A stretch of 64,000 nt of DNA from Bacteroidales bacterium (lineage in GTDB: Bacteria; Bacteroidota; Bacteroidia; Bacteroidales; VadinHA17): NCBI GenBank assembly GCA_016928075.1, contig JAFGLJ010000046.1, forward strand, positions 18,322 to 82,321, given 5' to 3'. How positions within the stretch are numbered: position 1 is the first letter of the stretch; each line of letters opens with the position of its first letter. This document shows, one piece after another, positions 37,012-45,795 of the stretch. The notes under the pieces are model-generated. The model did not search any database and was not told the DNA's origin. It saw nothing but the letters and a program-made list of their open reading frames with translations. The position numbers were made by a program, and so were the translations under genes.

Positions 37012-37944
37012 TTGGAAACTTTTTACGGACATAAGGATTTTAAATCGGACAAACCTGTTGTTACCCTTGGCATGTTCGACGGCGTACACCGCGGACACAG
37101 AGCTTTACTCAATTCACTTATAAGCAGGGCAGAAAGCCTTGGCACTGAATCTGTAGTCATGACCCTGGATCCTCATCCACGCATTGTATTATCCGGGAAT
37201 GACAGCACCCTGCGTTTTCTTACCAGCCTGGAAGAAAAGCGTGGATTGATGGAAGAAGCAGGAATTGACAAACTGGTTGTAATACCTTTTTCATTACAGT
37301 TAAGCAGATTGCACGCATGTGATTTTGTTAAGAAATACCTTGTGGATGTTATTGGTGTACAACATCTTATTTTGGGTTTTGATCATCATTTTGGATACAG
37401 GGGATATAGTAATGCGGAAACTGTCACTGAATGTGCCGCCAGGTATGGTTTTAGTGTTGACAGACTGGGTCCTTTAAAGGAGGGTAATGAGATAATAAGC
37501 TCAACGACAATCAGGGAGTTAATAGCTGACGGGTCACTTGATAAAGCGAACAGCTTGCTTGGATATCCCTATTTATTAAAAGGTAAGGTAGTGGAAGGTA
37601 GAAAGATAGGGCGAATGCTGGGATACCCCACAGCCAATATTGAACCCGACTATTCTTATAAGCTGATACCTGCCGACGGGGTTTATGCTGTTGAAGCATC
37701 ACTGGATTCGGGAAATTTCAAAGCTATGCTTTACATAGGCCCTCGCCCCACCATTGAAAGGAATAGTGGCAAACGCACCATTGAGGTAAACATCTTTGAT
37801 TTTGATAATGATATATACAGAAAAAATATAACAGTTAAATTTATGTACCGTTTAAGGGGGGACAAAAAGTTCAGCTCCAGGGAACAACTACTCGATCAGA
37901 TTATCAAAGATAAAGCTGAAGCGATGCGTTTGCTGGGGATATAG
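37012..37944 (+). CDS. ribF: Bifunctional riboflavin kinase/FAD synthetase
   Basis: A 310-residue enzyme making FMN and FAD. The N-terminal FAD synthetase half has TLGMFDGVHRGH (about 20-31) and DFRFG-like GFDHHFGYRGY; the kinase half has GYPTANIEP near 204 and the IEVNIFDFDNDIYR segment. The first possible ATG (37072) would remove the start of the nucleotide-binding motif. The TTG at 37012 is therefore the likely initiation codon, close behind a good promoter box. Confidence 0.92.
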   Translation: METFYGHKDFKSDKPVVTLGMFDGVHRGHRALLNSLISRAESLGTESVVMTLDPHPRIVLSGNDSTLRFLTSLEEKRGLMEEAGIDKLVVIPFSLQLSRLHACDFVKKYLVDVIGVQHLILGFDHHFGYRGYSNAETVTECAARYGFSVDRLGPLKEGNEIISSTTIRELIADGSLDKANSLLGYPYLLKGKVVEGRKIGRMLGYPTANIEPDYSYKLIPADGVYAVEASLDSGNFKAMLYIGPRPTIERNSGKRTIEVNIFDFDNDIYRKNITVKFMYRLRGDKKFSSREQLLDQIIKDKAEAMRLLGI

Positions 37945-37946
37945 TT

Positions 37947-37978
37947 TTTGCCCGTAAGCCTTATTTTTTGTATCTTTA
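37947..37978 (+). promoter_or_regulatory. Promoter of ahcY (TTTG-N20-TATCTTTA)
   Basis: A -33 TTTG (37947-37950) stands 20 bases before a near-consensus -7 box TATCTTTA (37971-37978). The spacing fits the Bacteroidota primary sigma factor. It lies immediately after the ribF stop and 22 bases before the ahcY ATG. Confidence 0.65.
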
Positions 37979-38000
37979 AATATATTAAAAACTATAAATC

Positions 38001-39416
38001 ATGTCAGTATTAATTGAAACATTACCATATAAAGTAAAGGATATAAACCTTGCTGAATTTGGAAGGAAAGAAATGGAGATAGCTGAAAAGGAGATGCCAG
38101 GGCTAATGGCTCTGCGGAAAAAGTATTCAGCACTGAAACCACTTGCCGATGCACGTATTACAGGGTCACTGCATATGACAATACAGACGGCGATATTGAT
38201 TGAAACCCTTGTCGAACTGGGTGCAGATGTCCGATGGTCGAGTTGCAATATCTTTTCAACCCAGGATCATGCTGCTGCAGCAATAGCAGCACGTGGAATA
38301 CCAGTATTTGCATGGAAGGGTGAAACACTGGAGGAATACTGGTGGTGTACTGCACAGGCACTCTCCTTCCCTGATGGCAAAGGGCCAAATCAAATCGTTG
38401 ATGATGGCGGGGATGCAACACTGATGGTACACACGGGTTATTATGCCGAAAAAGATCCGTCAAGACTTGAAATTCAGCCTTCCAGCAGGGAAGAAGGCAT
38501 TGTTATTGAGACTTTAAAAAGTATTCAAAGCCAGGATCCTGAGAAGTGGCACCGTACAGTTGAAGAACTAAAAGGTATTTCAGAGGAAACAACAACAGGC
38601 GTCAACAGGCTATACCAGAAGAAAAAAGAAGGTACATTGCTGGCTCCTGCAATAAATGTGAATGATTCGGTTACTAAATCTAAGTTTGATAACCTTTATG
38701 GTTGTCGCGAATCTCTTGCCGATGGCATTAAACGTGCTACAGATGTGATGATAGCGGGCAAGGTTGTGGTTGTTTGTGGATACGGTGATGTTGGAAAAGG
38801 ATGTGCACAATCGATGAGGTCATACGGGGCAAGGGTTATTGTGACTGAAATAGATCCAATATGTGCATTGCAGGCAGCTATGGAAGGATTTGAAGTAAAA
38901 ACCGTGGAAGATACTCTGGGTGTGGGGAATATATACGTTACCGCTACCGGTAATACCGATGTCATAACCCTTGATCATATGTCAAAAATGAGAGATCAGG
39001 CAATCGTATGCAATATCGGTCATTTTGATAATGAGATACAGGTCGACATGCTTGAATCAGCGCCGGGTGTTGAAAGAATTAATATTAAACCACAGGTTGA
39101 CGAATTTAAATTCCCCGATGGCCACTCAATATTCATGCTGGCAGAAGGGAGGCTCGTGAACCTGGGTTGCGCTACAGGTCATCCTTCATTTGTGATGAGT
39201 AATTCATTCAGCAATCAGGTACTGGCCCAGATTGATCTGTGGAACAATGATTATGAATTGGGTGTATATACATTGCCCAAATACCTTGATGAGGAAGTTG
39301 CACGTTTGCACCTTGGACAGCTGGGTGTAAAGTTGACCAAACTTACAGAGAAGCAGGCTAAATACCTTGGCGTAAAAAAAGAAGGCCCCTTTAAGCCTGA
39401 TCATTACAGGTATTAG
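38001..39416 (+). CDS. ahcY: Adenosylhomocysteinase
   Basis: A 471-residue NAD-dependent S-adenosylhomocysteine hydrolase, of normal length. It contains [15 protein letters not shown], the NAD-binding loop [17 protein letters not shown] near residue 260, the substrate-contacting segment [10 protein letters not shown] and the C-terminal KPDHYRY signature. It clears S-adenosylhomocysteine after methylation reactions. It is transcribed alone from the TTTG/TATCTTTA promoter. Confidence 0.97.
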   Translation: MSVLIETLPYKVKDINLAEFGRKEMEIAEKEMPGLMALRKKYSALKPLADARITGSLHMTIQTAILIETLVELGADVRWSSCNIFSTQDHAAAAIAARGIPVFAWKGETLEEYWWCTAQALSFPDGKGPNQIVDDGGDATLMVHTGYYAEKDPSRLEIQPSSREEGIVIETLKSIQSQDPEKWHRTVEELKGISEETTTGVNRLYQKKKEGTLLAPAINVNDSVTKSKFDNLYGCRESLADGIKRATDVMIAGKVVVVCGYGDVGKGCAQSMRSYGARVIVTEIDPICALQAAMEGFEVKTVEDTLGVGNIYVTATGNTDVITLDHMSKMRDQAIVCNIGHFDNEIQVDMLESAPGVERINIKPQVDEFKFPDGHSIFMLAEGRLVNLGCATGHPSFVMSNSFSNQVLAQIDLWNNDYELGVYTLPKYLDEEVARLHLGQLGVKLTKLTEKQAKYLGVKKEGPFKPDHYRY

Positions 39417-39420
39417 AAAA

Positions 39421-39507
39421 GTTGAGAAGGTTGAGAAGGTTGAGAGTGAGTTGAGAATGAATTTGGCATACTCCCTGCTCCCTGCTCCCTGCCCCCCGCT
39501 CCCCGCT
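39421..39507. repeat. GTTGAG and CTCCCTG tandem repeats
   Basis: Directly after the ahcY stop there are four GTTGAG units spaced by AAG or similar (39421-39456). They are followed by a CTCCCTG/CCCCGCT array (39471-39507) that reaches to two bases before the stop codon of the convergent lipoprotein gene. Relatives of both units occur elsewhere: CTCCCTG at 945-970, GTTGAG at 54423-54460 and 62590-62665. Confidence 0.7.
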
Positions 39508-39508
39508 A

Positions 39509-39988
39509 TTAGTAGTTGGTTACGTGTACAAACTGACCGTTAAAACTCGTTCTGTACATCTTGAGCGGGTATTTTGAGGGACCGGAAGTCGGGGTACCAT
39601 AACTGGGTAAGGCATAGGTGCTTTTGCATAAAGGACATTCAGCGAAGATCCCATCTACATTAACGGCAATACTGGTACCATCGAGCACATAATCATGAGG
39701 GCAGGTGCGGTCAAGTGCAATGAACTCATCAACCTGAGATCGGTAGATGATAATGCCATTATTATCATATCCTGAGGCTTTATAACCTAAATTATTGGTG
39801 CTGCTGTTTACAAGTATATGGTTGCCAACGGCATTAAGATCAAAAAACTCAGGATCATTCAGGTCGATATAAAAATCGACGAGCACATCAGGTATCACAT
39901 CATTATGCTCCTTGTTGCATGAAATGTGAAAAAGAGATAATATGCATATAAGTAAAAAAATCCTTAACTTTGGTCTTAATCCTGACAT
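39509..39988 (-). CDS. Rieske-like lipoprotein with altered cluster ligand
   Basis: A 159-residue predicted lipoprotein (Cys24 after a hydrophobic segment; the lipobox HISC is atypical). The C-terminal half resembles a Rieske 2Fe-2S domain. The first ligand pair is CPH, in DRTCPHDY; the second, normally CxxH, reads CPLC in FAECPLCKSTY. The ligand set would be three cysteines and one histidine. The following GTPTSGPSKYPLKMYRTSF is typical of the Bacteroidota version of the family. The role is unknown. A TATATTTG box at 40006-40013 is its promoter. Confidence 0.75.
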   Translation of the reverse strand: MSGLRPKLRIFLLICILSLFHISCNKEHNDVIPDVLVDFYIDLNDPEFFDLNAVGNHILVNSSTNNLGYKASGYDNNGIIIYRSQVDEFIALDRTCPHDYVLDGTSIAVNVDGIFAECPLCKSTYALPSYGTPTSGPSKYPLKMYRTSFNGQFVHVTNY

Positions 39989-40005
39989 ACTTAATTATTG
40001 TAAAT

Positions 40006-40013
40006 CAAATATA
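40006..40013 (-). promoter_or_regulatory. Bacteroidota -7 box (TATATTTG)
   Basis: Perfect TAnnTTTG box on the minus strand, 17 bases upstream of the Rieske-like lipoprotein start. A GTTTTAA/TTAAAAC inverted repeat (40024-40041) lies next to it, between the two divergent genes. Confidence 0.5.
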
Positions 40014-40065
40014 CAAACATTAGTTTTAACGTATTAAAACCACTAATATTATAAATAAAAGATTT

Positions 40066-40464
40066 ATGAAAAAGGCCTGCAGGTTGTTATGCGTATTTCT
40101 TATCATGCTCGTCGCCGGTGAAACTGTTGCCCAGGCACAAACATCCATATTTGATAAATGGAAAACAAGGCGAGTAGAAAAAAAACTGACCGGTGAAAAA
40201 CGTAAAGCTCCTAAAGAAAAAAAGATTAAAGAACCAAGAGCGGTTATTAAGGCGAAGAAGGAACAGGAGAAAAGGCAGGACAAGCTCAAGAATAACTATG
40301 AGAAAACACTTGAAGAAAATAAGCAGAGGCATTTCAATATACAATCTGAAGAGGTTAAGGAAAGAATGAGGCAGAATGAAAAAGAAATAAAGGCAAGGGA
40401 AAAAGAAAGGCGCAAGGAAATACGAAAAGCCGGCAGGAATGCAAGGAAAAAATATAAAAATTGA
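40066..40464 (+). CDS. Small secreted Lys/Glu/Arg-rich coiled-coil protein
   Basis: A 132-residue protein with a signal peptide (cut near AQAQ, residue 25). The rest is an almost uninterrupted highly charged helix (KKIKEPRAVIKAKKEQEKRQ and similar), predicted to be a long coiled coil or disordered. No family is recognised. Its stop is four bases before the start of the next gene, so both are probably cotranscribed. Composition is lysine-rich and may reflect binding to an anionic polymer, which is a guess. Confidence 0.65.
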   Translation: MKKACRLLCVFLIMLVAGETVAQAQTSIFDKWKTRRVEKKLTGEKRKAPKEKKIKEPRAVIKAKKEQEKRQDKLKNNYEKTLEENKQRHFNIQSEEVKERMRQNEKEIKAREKERRKEIRKAGRNARKKYKN

Positions 40465-40468
40465 GATT

Positions 40469-40990
40469 ATGGAAGATTTAGGTGATATACTGTTTTACAT
40501 AATTGCTGCTGTTATTGCTATTTTCGGTGCAATAGCCAACAAGAAAAGAAAGATGGCACAAAAACAGGTGCCCCGGTCAAATATACCGGATCAGGTAGAA
40601 GATACTATTTTTGACAGCATGGAAAGAGAAATTACTTTTCCAAATTCTGAAAAAGAAGAGCGGGCTGCCACACAATATGAAACAATTGACCAGGATTTAT
40701 TCCAGGCTGCAAATTCCGGGCCCGAAAATTCAGGCATACAACCCTCTGTAGACCAGGTAATAAAAATGGGAGCAGAATATGAGGGACTTTATTCCGAACC
40801 CCTGGCAGAGGAATTTGCATCAGAAGGCATTTCTGTTACGGATGTGTCTATTGCACAATCAGGATTGGGGACAGAAAGTGAATCTCCAGTTCGTGGTTAT
40901 AGCTCATGGGCAAAGAACCTTATCGAAGATTTTGATCTGCCAAAAGCAATAGTCTATTCAGAGATACTCAATAGAAAAGACTTTGTTTAG
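40469..40990 (+). CDS. Membrane-anchored protein of unknown function
   Basis: A 173-residue protein. I chose the ATG at 40469, four bases after the previous stop, because it gives MEDLGDILFYIIAAVIAIFG, a single N-terminal membrane helix followed by KKRK. An upstream in-frame start would overlap the preceding gene. The cytoplasmic part is acidic and low in complexity; the last 20 residues (DFDLPKAIVYSEILNRKDF) look like a conserved C-terminal motif seen in Bacteroidota proteins of this kind. Function is not known. Confidence 0.7.
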   Translation: MEDLGDILFYIIAAVIAIFGAIANKKRKMAQKQVPRSNIPDQVEDTIFDSMEREITFPNSEKEERAATQYETIDQDLFQAANSGPENSGIQPSVDQVIKMGAEYEGLYSEPLAEEFASEGISVTDVSIAQSGLGTESESPVRGYSSWAKNLIEDFDLPKAIVYSEILNRKDFV

Positions 40991-41043
40991 CAATCAATTA
41001 TGAGCTTTTTTTAGGCCACAGGGCTAATTATTCGAAAAAATTG

Positions 41044-41051
41044 TATATTTG
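41044..41051 (+). promoter_or_regulatory. Bacteroidota -7 box (TATATTTG) for greA
   Basis: Perfect TAnnTTTG box giving a greA leader of about 57 bases. No matching -33 TTTG was found at the expected distance. Confidence 0.55.
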
Positions 41052-41114
41052 CTTTACAAAGAGTTCCGCCAGATACGGGATTCTTTTGTTTTTTAATGTT
41101 TAACAGGTAAGAAA

Positions 41115-41588
41115 ATGTCGGCTAAAGTCTATTTGACAGAGGAAGGATTGCAAAAATTGAGAAAGGAACTGGATGAACTGAGAAATGTCCAGAGGCCTGA
41201 GATATCAAAACTTATTGCAGATGCCAGGGATAAAGGTGATCTGGCAGAGAATGCTGAATATGCCGCTGCAAAAGAAGCCCAGGGTATGCTCGAACTTAAG
41301 ATAGCTACCATCGAAGATAAAATAGCAAATTCAAGGCTTATCGATGAATCAAGAATCGATACATCATCTGTGCAGGTTCTTAATAAGGTTAAAATTAAGA
41401 ATAAGAGTAATGGTGCAGTCATGGAGTACACCCTTGTACCTGAGACCGAGGCAAATCTTAAAGAGGGAAAGCTGGCGGTGAACTCCCCAATAGCAAAAGG
41501 ATTGCTGGGCAAGAAAGTTGGCGAAGTGGTTGACATTAAAGTGCCTTCGGGAATAATACCATTTGAAATAATAAATATCTCATTATAA
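41115..41588 (+). CDS. greA: Transcription elongation factor GreA
   Basis: A 157-residue factor with the N-terminal antiparallel coiled coil and its acidic tip (ARDKGDLAENAEYAAAKE, about 38-55), and a C-terminal FKBP-like domain (LAVNSPIAKGLLGKKVGEVV). It restores backtracked RNA polymerase by stimulating transcript cleavage. Length is standard. The HIT gene follows after 13 bases, likely in one transcript. Confidence 0.96.
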   Translation: MSAKVYLTEEGLQKLRKELDELRNVQRPEISKLIADARDKGDLAENAEYAAAKEAQGMLELKIATIEDKIANSRLIDESRIDTSSVQVLNKVKIKNKSNGAVMEYTLVPETEANLKEGKLAVNSPIAKGLLGKKVGEVVDIKVPSGIIPFEIINISL

Positions 41589-41601
41589 TTTATTTTGCAG
41601 G

Positions 41602-41997
41602 ATGCCAAGCATTTTCACAAAAATCGTAAACGGGGCAATACCCTGCTATAAAATAGCGGAAGATGATAACTTCTTTGCCTTTCTTGATATTAATCCTCTT
41701 AAAAAAGGACACACACTCGTTATTCCCAAGAAAGAAGTGGATTATATCTTTGACATTGAAAAAGATATACTGGCAGGAATGATGGTATTTTCTCAAAAAA
41801 TTGCGCTCGCCATTGAAAAAGTTGTACCCTGTAACAGAATAGGCGTGGTGGTACTCGGGCTGGAAGTACCACATGCACATATTCACCTTATACCTATTGA
41901 CTCTGAAGCAGATGTCAGGTTTTCCAATCCCAGGGTAAGACTTACCGAGGATGAGTTTAAAGATTTGGCGGCCAGAATAAGCAAAGAAATAGAGTAA
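41602..41997 (+). CDS. HIT-family nucleotide hydrolase (HinT-like)
   Basis: A 131-residue histidine-triad protein. The motif is visible as HAHIHLIPI near residues 92-100, and the N-terminal IFTKIVNGAIPCYKIAEDD is characteristic. Such proteins hydrolyse adenosine phosphoramidates. It sits between greA and comF in the same direction. Confidence 0.93.
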   Translation: MPSIFTKIVNGAIPCYKIAEDDNFFAFLDINPLKKGHTLVIPKKEVDYIFDIEKDILAGMMVFSQKIALAIEKVVPCNRIGVVVLGLEVPHAHIHLIPIDSEADVRFSNPRVRLTEDEFKDLAARISKEIE

Positions 41998-42027
41998 GTC
42001 TTTACAGGACTGATTCAATATAAAAAT

Positions 42028-42738
42028 ATGTCTCGCTGGAATAATATCATTCTGATTGCAGATGATTTTATATCTCTTTTATTCCCCAGGCTATGCCAGG
42101 CCTGCGGTGAACCGCTGGTGAGAAATGAAAAGATCATTTGTACAGCCTGCATGGTTGATATCCCCCTAACAAATTACCATAGGGTAAGGGATAACAGGCT
42201 TGAAAAGAGTTTTTATGGCCGTTGTTATATTGAAAAGGCAGCTGCATGGGCTTTCTACAGGCAGGGAGGAAAAGCACAGATGCTGGTTCACAGGCTTAAG
42301 TACGGAGGGGTGAGGCCAATTGGACATTACCTTGGAAGGTTATACGGTAATATTCTCAGAGAATCTGATTTTAGCGACGGAATTGATTGCATCGTTGCTG
42401 TACCTTTGCATACTTCCAAACAACGGAAAAGGGGATTTAACCAGAGTGGTCTGATAGCTGAAGCAATGGCCTCATCTCTTGATATTCCTTTCTATAACAA
42501 TGCACTCAAAAGGATGGAGGCTACAGATACACAGACCAATAAGCACAGGTACGAAAGATGGAAAAACGTAGAAGGTATCTTCATCGTGAAGCACAAAGGT
42601 ACCCTTGAGGGGAAGCATGTACTGCTGGTGGATGATGTCATAACCACAGGCTCAACCATAGAGGCCTGTGCCAATGAGTTGCTGAAAATAAAAAATGTCA
42701 GGGTATCTGTAGCAGCCATTGCAACTGCTGAAATATGA
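42028..42738 (+). CDS. comF: ComF-family phosphoribosyltransferase-like protein
   Basis: A 236-residue protein. An N-terminal zinc-ribbon has two cysteine pairs (CQACGEPL and CTACMVD). The phosphoribosyltransferase fold carries KQRKRGFNQSGLIAEAM and the pyrophosphate-loop VLLVDDVITTGSTIEAC. ComF proteins help DNA uptake in naturally competent bacteria; together with the ComM-like ATPase at 15189 this hints at transformation capacity, but no uptake pore is seen here. Confidence 0.92.
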   Translation: MSRWNNIILIADDFISLLFPRLCQACGEPLVRNEKIICTACMVDIPLTNYHRVRDNRLEKSFYGRCYIEKAAAWAFYRQGGKAQMLVHRLKYGGVRPIGHYLGRLYGNILRESDFSDGIDCIVAVPLHTSKQRKRGFNQSGLIAEAMASSLDIPFYNNALKRMEATDTQTNKHRYERWKNVEGIFIVKHKGTLEGKHVLLVDDVITTGSTIEACANELLKIKNVRVSVAAIATAEI

Positions 42739-42743
42739 ATGGT

Positions 42744-43295
42744 TTATTTTACACGGCCCGGGTTCTTCCGTATAAATTCCTTCCATGAATTATAGTTCTT
42801 TTCAGAAACGGGTCTGTTACTCTGGTAAAAATGGCACATTGCGGCAGCCAGTCCGTCCGTCGCGTCCAGCAGGGTTTCCCTGTCTTTAAACTTGAGTATA
42901 TTCATCAACATGGCAGCGACCTGTTCTTTTGAGGCTGCACCAACGCCGGTAATCGACATCTTGATTTTCCTTGGAGCGTATTCAAATATGGGAACAGACC
43001 TGTGCAGGGCGGCAGCAATCGATGCGCCCTGGGCCCTTCCGAGCTTGAGCATAGATTGTACATTTTTACCGTAAAAGGGAGCTTCAATAGCCAGCTCGTC
43101 TGGCTTGTATTCATCTATTAAACCCAGTGTGCGTTCAAAAATGTGCTTTAGCTTAAGGTAATGGTCTTTGTATTTCTTAAGATCAATAACTCCCAGACTG
43201 ATAATCTGTGGCTCGTTATTGATTATTCCTATGGCACCGTAGCCGGTAATATTGGTCCCAGGGTCAATCCCCAGTATTATCCTGTCGTAATCCAT
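42744..43295 (-). CDS. ruvC: Holliday junction endonuclease RuvC
   Basis: A 183-residue resolvase subunit. The acidic active site is visible: Asp in ILGIDPGTNITGYG, Glu in LAIEAPFYGKN and Asp in LDATDGLAAAMCH. The frame is open further upstream to 43457, but I place the start at 43295 because family members begin just before IILGIDPG and a TATCTTTG promoter box lies between. It converges with comF, six bases apart. Confidence 0.95.
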   Translation of the reverse strand: MDYDRIILGIDPGTNITGYGAIGIINNEPQIISLGVIDLKKYKDHYLKLKHIFERTLGLIDEYKPDELAIEAPFYGKNVQSMLKLGRAQGASIAAALHRSVPIFEYAPRKIKMSITGVGAASKEQVAAMLMNILKFKDRETLLDATDGLAAAMCHFYQSNRPVSEKNYNSWKEFIRKNPGRVK

Positions 43296-43311
43296 ATTAT
43301 ACTTGTTATAG

Positions 43312-43319
43312 CAAAGATA
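43312..43319 (-). promoter_or_regulatory. Bacteroidota -7 box (TATCTTTG) for ruvC
   Basis: Perfect TAnnTTTG on the minus strand, 16 bases upstream of the ruvC ATG. It supports the short start for RuvC. Confidence 0.6.
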
Positions 43320-43367
43320 CTGCAAACATTGGTAAATGTTGAATTGTCCCGGAAAAGTATTCTTTTT

Positions 43368-43545
43368 CGAGGATCCTCGAATCGAAGATTCGGGATTGAA
43401 GCGGGGGTTTTGAATATCGAATATTGAACCGAGCCCCGGATTACCCGGGGCGAGCAATATCGAATGACGAATTTAGAAGTGATTGAAGACCAGGGAACCT
43501 CACCAACTCATTACTCATCTCTCATAACTCATAGCTCATCTCTCT
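43368..43545. repeat. Intergenic mosaic of palindromes and short repeats
   Basis: Several small elements lie side by side: the perfect palindrome CGAGGATCCTCG (43368-43379), CGAATC-GAA-GATTCG (43378-43392), ATATCGAAT units (43413-43425 and 43456-43468), a GCCCCGG/CCGGGGC hairpin (43433-43451), and an array of CTCAT units (43505-43540) that runs into the 3' end of the EamA gene. No gene is present. Confidence 0.6.
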
Positions 43546-44419
43546 TTTTGCCTGTTTTCTGATAGGCTATCCCCCCAATAATCAGCACCAACCCAATAAA
43601 AGTTGTATAGTATATGTGTTCGCCGAGAAAGATGGATATGAATACCAGTGACAGGAACGGTGCAAGGAAGACAAGATTCGAGATCTTATCAGCTGTCTCT
43701 GCCAGTTTCAAAGCTCTGAGCCACAGGTAAAAAGTGAGACCCATTTCGAAAATACCCGTATATACGCCTGCCAGGATTCCCTTTATACTCATATGTCCGA
43801 AACCTCCGGTGGCAATCAGATATATTGCTATGTAAATGGATGCTATAAGGAAATTGAGAAGTAATTTATTCGATTCATCCCTTTTATCCTTGAGGTTCAG
43901 GATAAAATACAATGCCCAGAACAGAGAACTTCCTGCAGCAAGCAATACCCCAAACCAGTCCGATTTTCCGGGATTCAGAGGTTGTCCCTGAGATGATACC
44001 AGGTAAACACCGGCGAATGATATAAACAGGGCAAGGAAGCTCCTTGCCGGAATTTTTTGTTTAAGCATAGGCACTGAAAGGAAAACCAGTACAATTGGCC
44101 ATATCATGTTGAGTGGTTGTGCAACCTGTGCCGGCAACAGGGTATATGCCTTTAGCAATATAATATAATAGACGAAAGGATTCAGCATGCCCAGCAGGGC
44201 TGACATGAGAATATCCTTTAAACCGGCTTTAAAGATGATCTTTAATTTACCCTCAATCATACTGATTAAAGTGAGTATCCCCACTGCCGTGCAGGAAGCG
44301 ATAAACAATAGCTGACCGGGACTGAGTTCTGTCAGTGCAATCTTGAAAGCTGTGGCTATAGTCGACCAGAATAGAACAGCCAGTGATGCGAGTATATATG
44401 ATTTGGTTTTGTCAGTCAT
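43529..44419 (-). CDS. EamA/DMT-superfamily transporter
   Basis: A 296-residue integral membrane protein with ten predicted helices in two EamA repeats (first ending near residue 140, second starting near FGVLLAAGSSLFWALYF). Family members export metabolites such as amino acids or sugars; the substrate here is unknown. The last codons lie in a CTCAT repeat tract. It is 14 bases from serS and probably cotranscribed with it. Confidence 0.88.
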   Translation of the reverse strand: MTDKTKSYILASLAVLFWSTIATAFKIALTELSPGQLLFIASCTAVGILTLISMIEGKLKIIFKAGLKDILMSALLGMLNPFVYYIILLKAYTLLPAQVAQPLNMIWPIVLVFLSVPMLKQKIPARSFLALFISFAGVYLVSSQGQPLNPGKSDWFGVLLAAGSSLFWALYFILNLKDKRDESNKLLLNFLIASIYIAIYLIATGGFGHMSIKGILAGVYTGIFEMGLTFYLWLRALKLAETADKISNLVFLAPFLSLVFISIFLGEHIYYTTFIGLVLIIGGIAYQKTGKKRDEL

Positions 44420-44433
44420 TGATTCCCGGGGGT

Positions 44434-45705
44434 TCAGATAGATTTGAACCCCGTGTATTTTACAAGTGCCTCAGGTATCTTTATGCCATCCGGGGTCTGG
44501 TTGTTCTCAATGATTGCCGCCATTATACGTGGCAGTGCCAGGGCTGAACCGTTAAGGGTATGCACCAGTTTATTTTGCTTTTCACCCTTTTCGCGGAAAC
44601 GGCATTTCAGCCTGTTAGACTGGAAAGATTCAAAATTAGAAACAGAGCTTACCTCAAGCCATTGCTGCTGTGCTGCGGAAAAGACCTCGAAATCATAGGT
44701 AAGAGCAGAGGTAAATGATAACTCACCCCCACAAAGCCTCATGATACGGTATGGCAGATCAAGTTTGTCAACAAGCCCTTCAACATGATTTAGCATCATA
44801 TCAAGAGCTTCATATGATTTATCGGGATGTGCAATTACCACTATCTCCACTTTATCGAACTGGTGCAGCCTGTTCAGTCCTCGAACATGCGCGCCCCATG
44901 ACCCCGCTTCTCTCCTGAAGCAGGGAGTATAGGCAATATTCTTGATTGGTAACCGGTCAGCATCCAATATTACATTACGGTAAATATTTGTGACGGGTAC
45001 CTCGGCAGTCGGAATAAGGTAATAATTATCAATGGGCACATGGTACATCATTCCTTCCTTGTCGGGCAGCTGTCCGGTAGCGAAGCTGGAATCTTCATTT
45101 ACAATCACTGGTGGAAGTACTTCACTGAAGCCCGAGGCCTCACCCTCATCGAGAAAGAAGTTAATAAGAGCCCTCTGTAACTTGGCTCCTTTGCCTTTAT
45201 ATACAGGGAAACCTGCACCGGTAAGTTTTGTCCCCAGTTCAAAATCTATTATATCAAATTTCTTCGCAAGCTCCCAGTGAGGCATTGGGTTATTAACCAT
45301 TTCCGGTAACTTTCCCCCTTCTTTTACTTTTACATTATCCTCTTCGCTTCTTCCTGGTGTTACAAGCTCATTAGGGATATTTGGCACAGCTAAAAGTTCC
45401 TGGTTAAGTTTTTTCTCAATACTGGTAAGGGAAATGCTAAGTTTCTTTATCTTTTCTTTTATTTCCCATGTTTTTTTCTTTGCTGCGTCAGCTTCATCCC
45501 TGAGCCCCTGGCTGAACAGATGTCCAATCTCTTTTGATATGCTGTTCATTTCAGCCTGAAGACTGTCGGCTTTTTGCTGTGTTTCTCTTCTTTTATTGTC
45601 CAGTTCAATGATATTGTCAAGAGTTTGCCCGGCATCAAAATTCTTTACTTTAAGCCGTTCAATAATCAGGTCCTTGTTTTCTCTAATAAAATTAAGGGTC
45701 AGCAT
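44434..45705 (-). CDS. serS: Seryl-tRNA synthetase
   Basis: A 423-residue class II synthetase. The N-terminal tRNA-binding coiled coil spans about residues 25-105. Motif 2 is CFRREAGSWG...RGLNRLHQFDKVE and motif 3 is LNGSALALPRIMAAIIE. I start at the ATG giving MLTLNFIRENKD, the usual SerS N-terminus; an ATG ten codons upstream would read through part of an adjoining hairpin repeat. It charges tRNA-Ser. Confidence 0.97.
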   Translation of the reverse strand: MLTLNFIRENKDLIIERLKVKNFDAGQTLDNIIELDNKRRETQQKADSLQAEMNSISKEIGHLFSQGLRDEADAAKKKTWEIKEKIKKLSISLTSIEKKLNQELLAVPNIPNELVTPGRSEEDNVKVKEGGKLPEMVNNPMPHWELAKKFDIIDFELGTKLTGAGFPVYKGKGAKLQRALINFFLDEGEASGFSEVLPPVIVNEDSSFATGQLPDKEGMMYHVPIDNYYLIPTAEVPVTNIYRNVILDADRLPIKNIAYTPCFRREAGSWGAHVRGLNRLHQFDKVEIVVIAHPDKSYEALDMMLNHVEGLVDKLDLPYRIMRLCGGELSFTSALTYDFEVFSAAQQQWLEVSSVSNFESFQSNRLKCRFREKGEKQNKLVHTLNGSALALPRIMAAIIENNQTPDGIKIPEALVKYTGFKSI

Positions 45706-45720
45706 ATTTTCATTTTTTTT

Positions 45721-45780
45721 TGTCATCCTGGGCAAAGCGAAGAATCACGATTTGGATCATTCGCTTTGCCCAGGATGACA
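45721..45780. repeat. REP-like hairpin with perfect 21-bp arms
   Basis: Arms at 45721-45741 and 45760-45780 are exact inverted copies (starting TGTCATCCTGGGCAAAGC) around an 18-nt loop. It sits just 15 bases upstream of the serS start, between serS and the terminator of the L21-L27 operon. The TGTCATCCTG-type hairpin is a widespread mobile intergenic repeat in bacteria. It would fold in the serS leader RNA. Confidence 0.75.
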
Positions 45781-45795
45781 GTAACGTTTAAAGAT

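Noticed and set aside
43296..43457. Upstream extension of ruvC by 54 codons
   Set aside because: The extra codons translate intergenic palindromes and a TATCTTTG promoter box lies within them; RuvC proteins begin just before the IILGIDPG motif.
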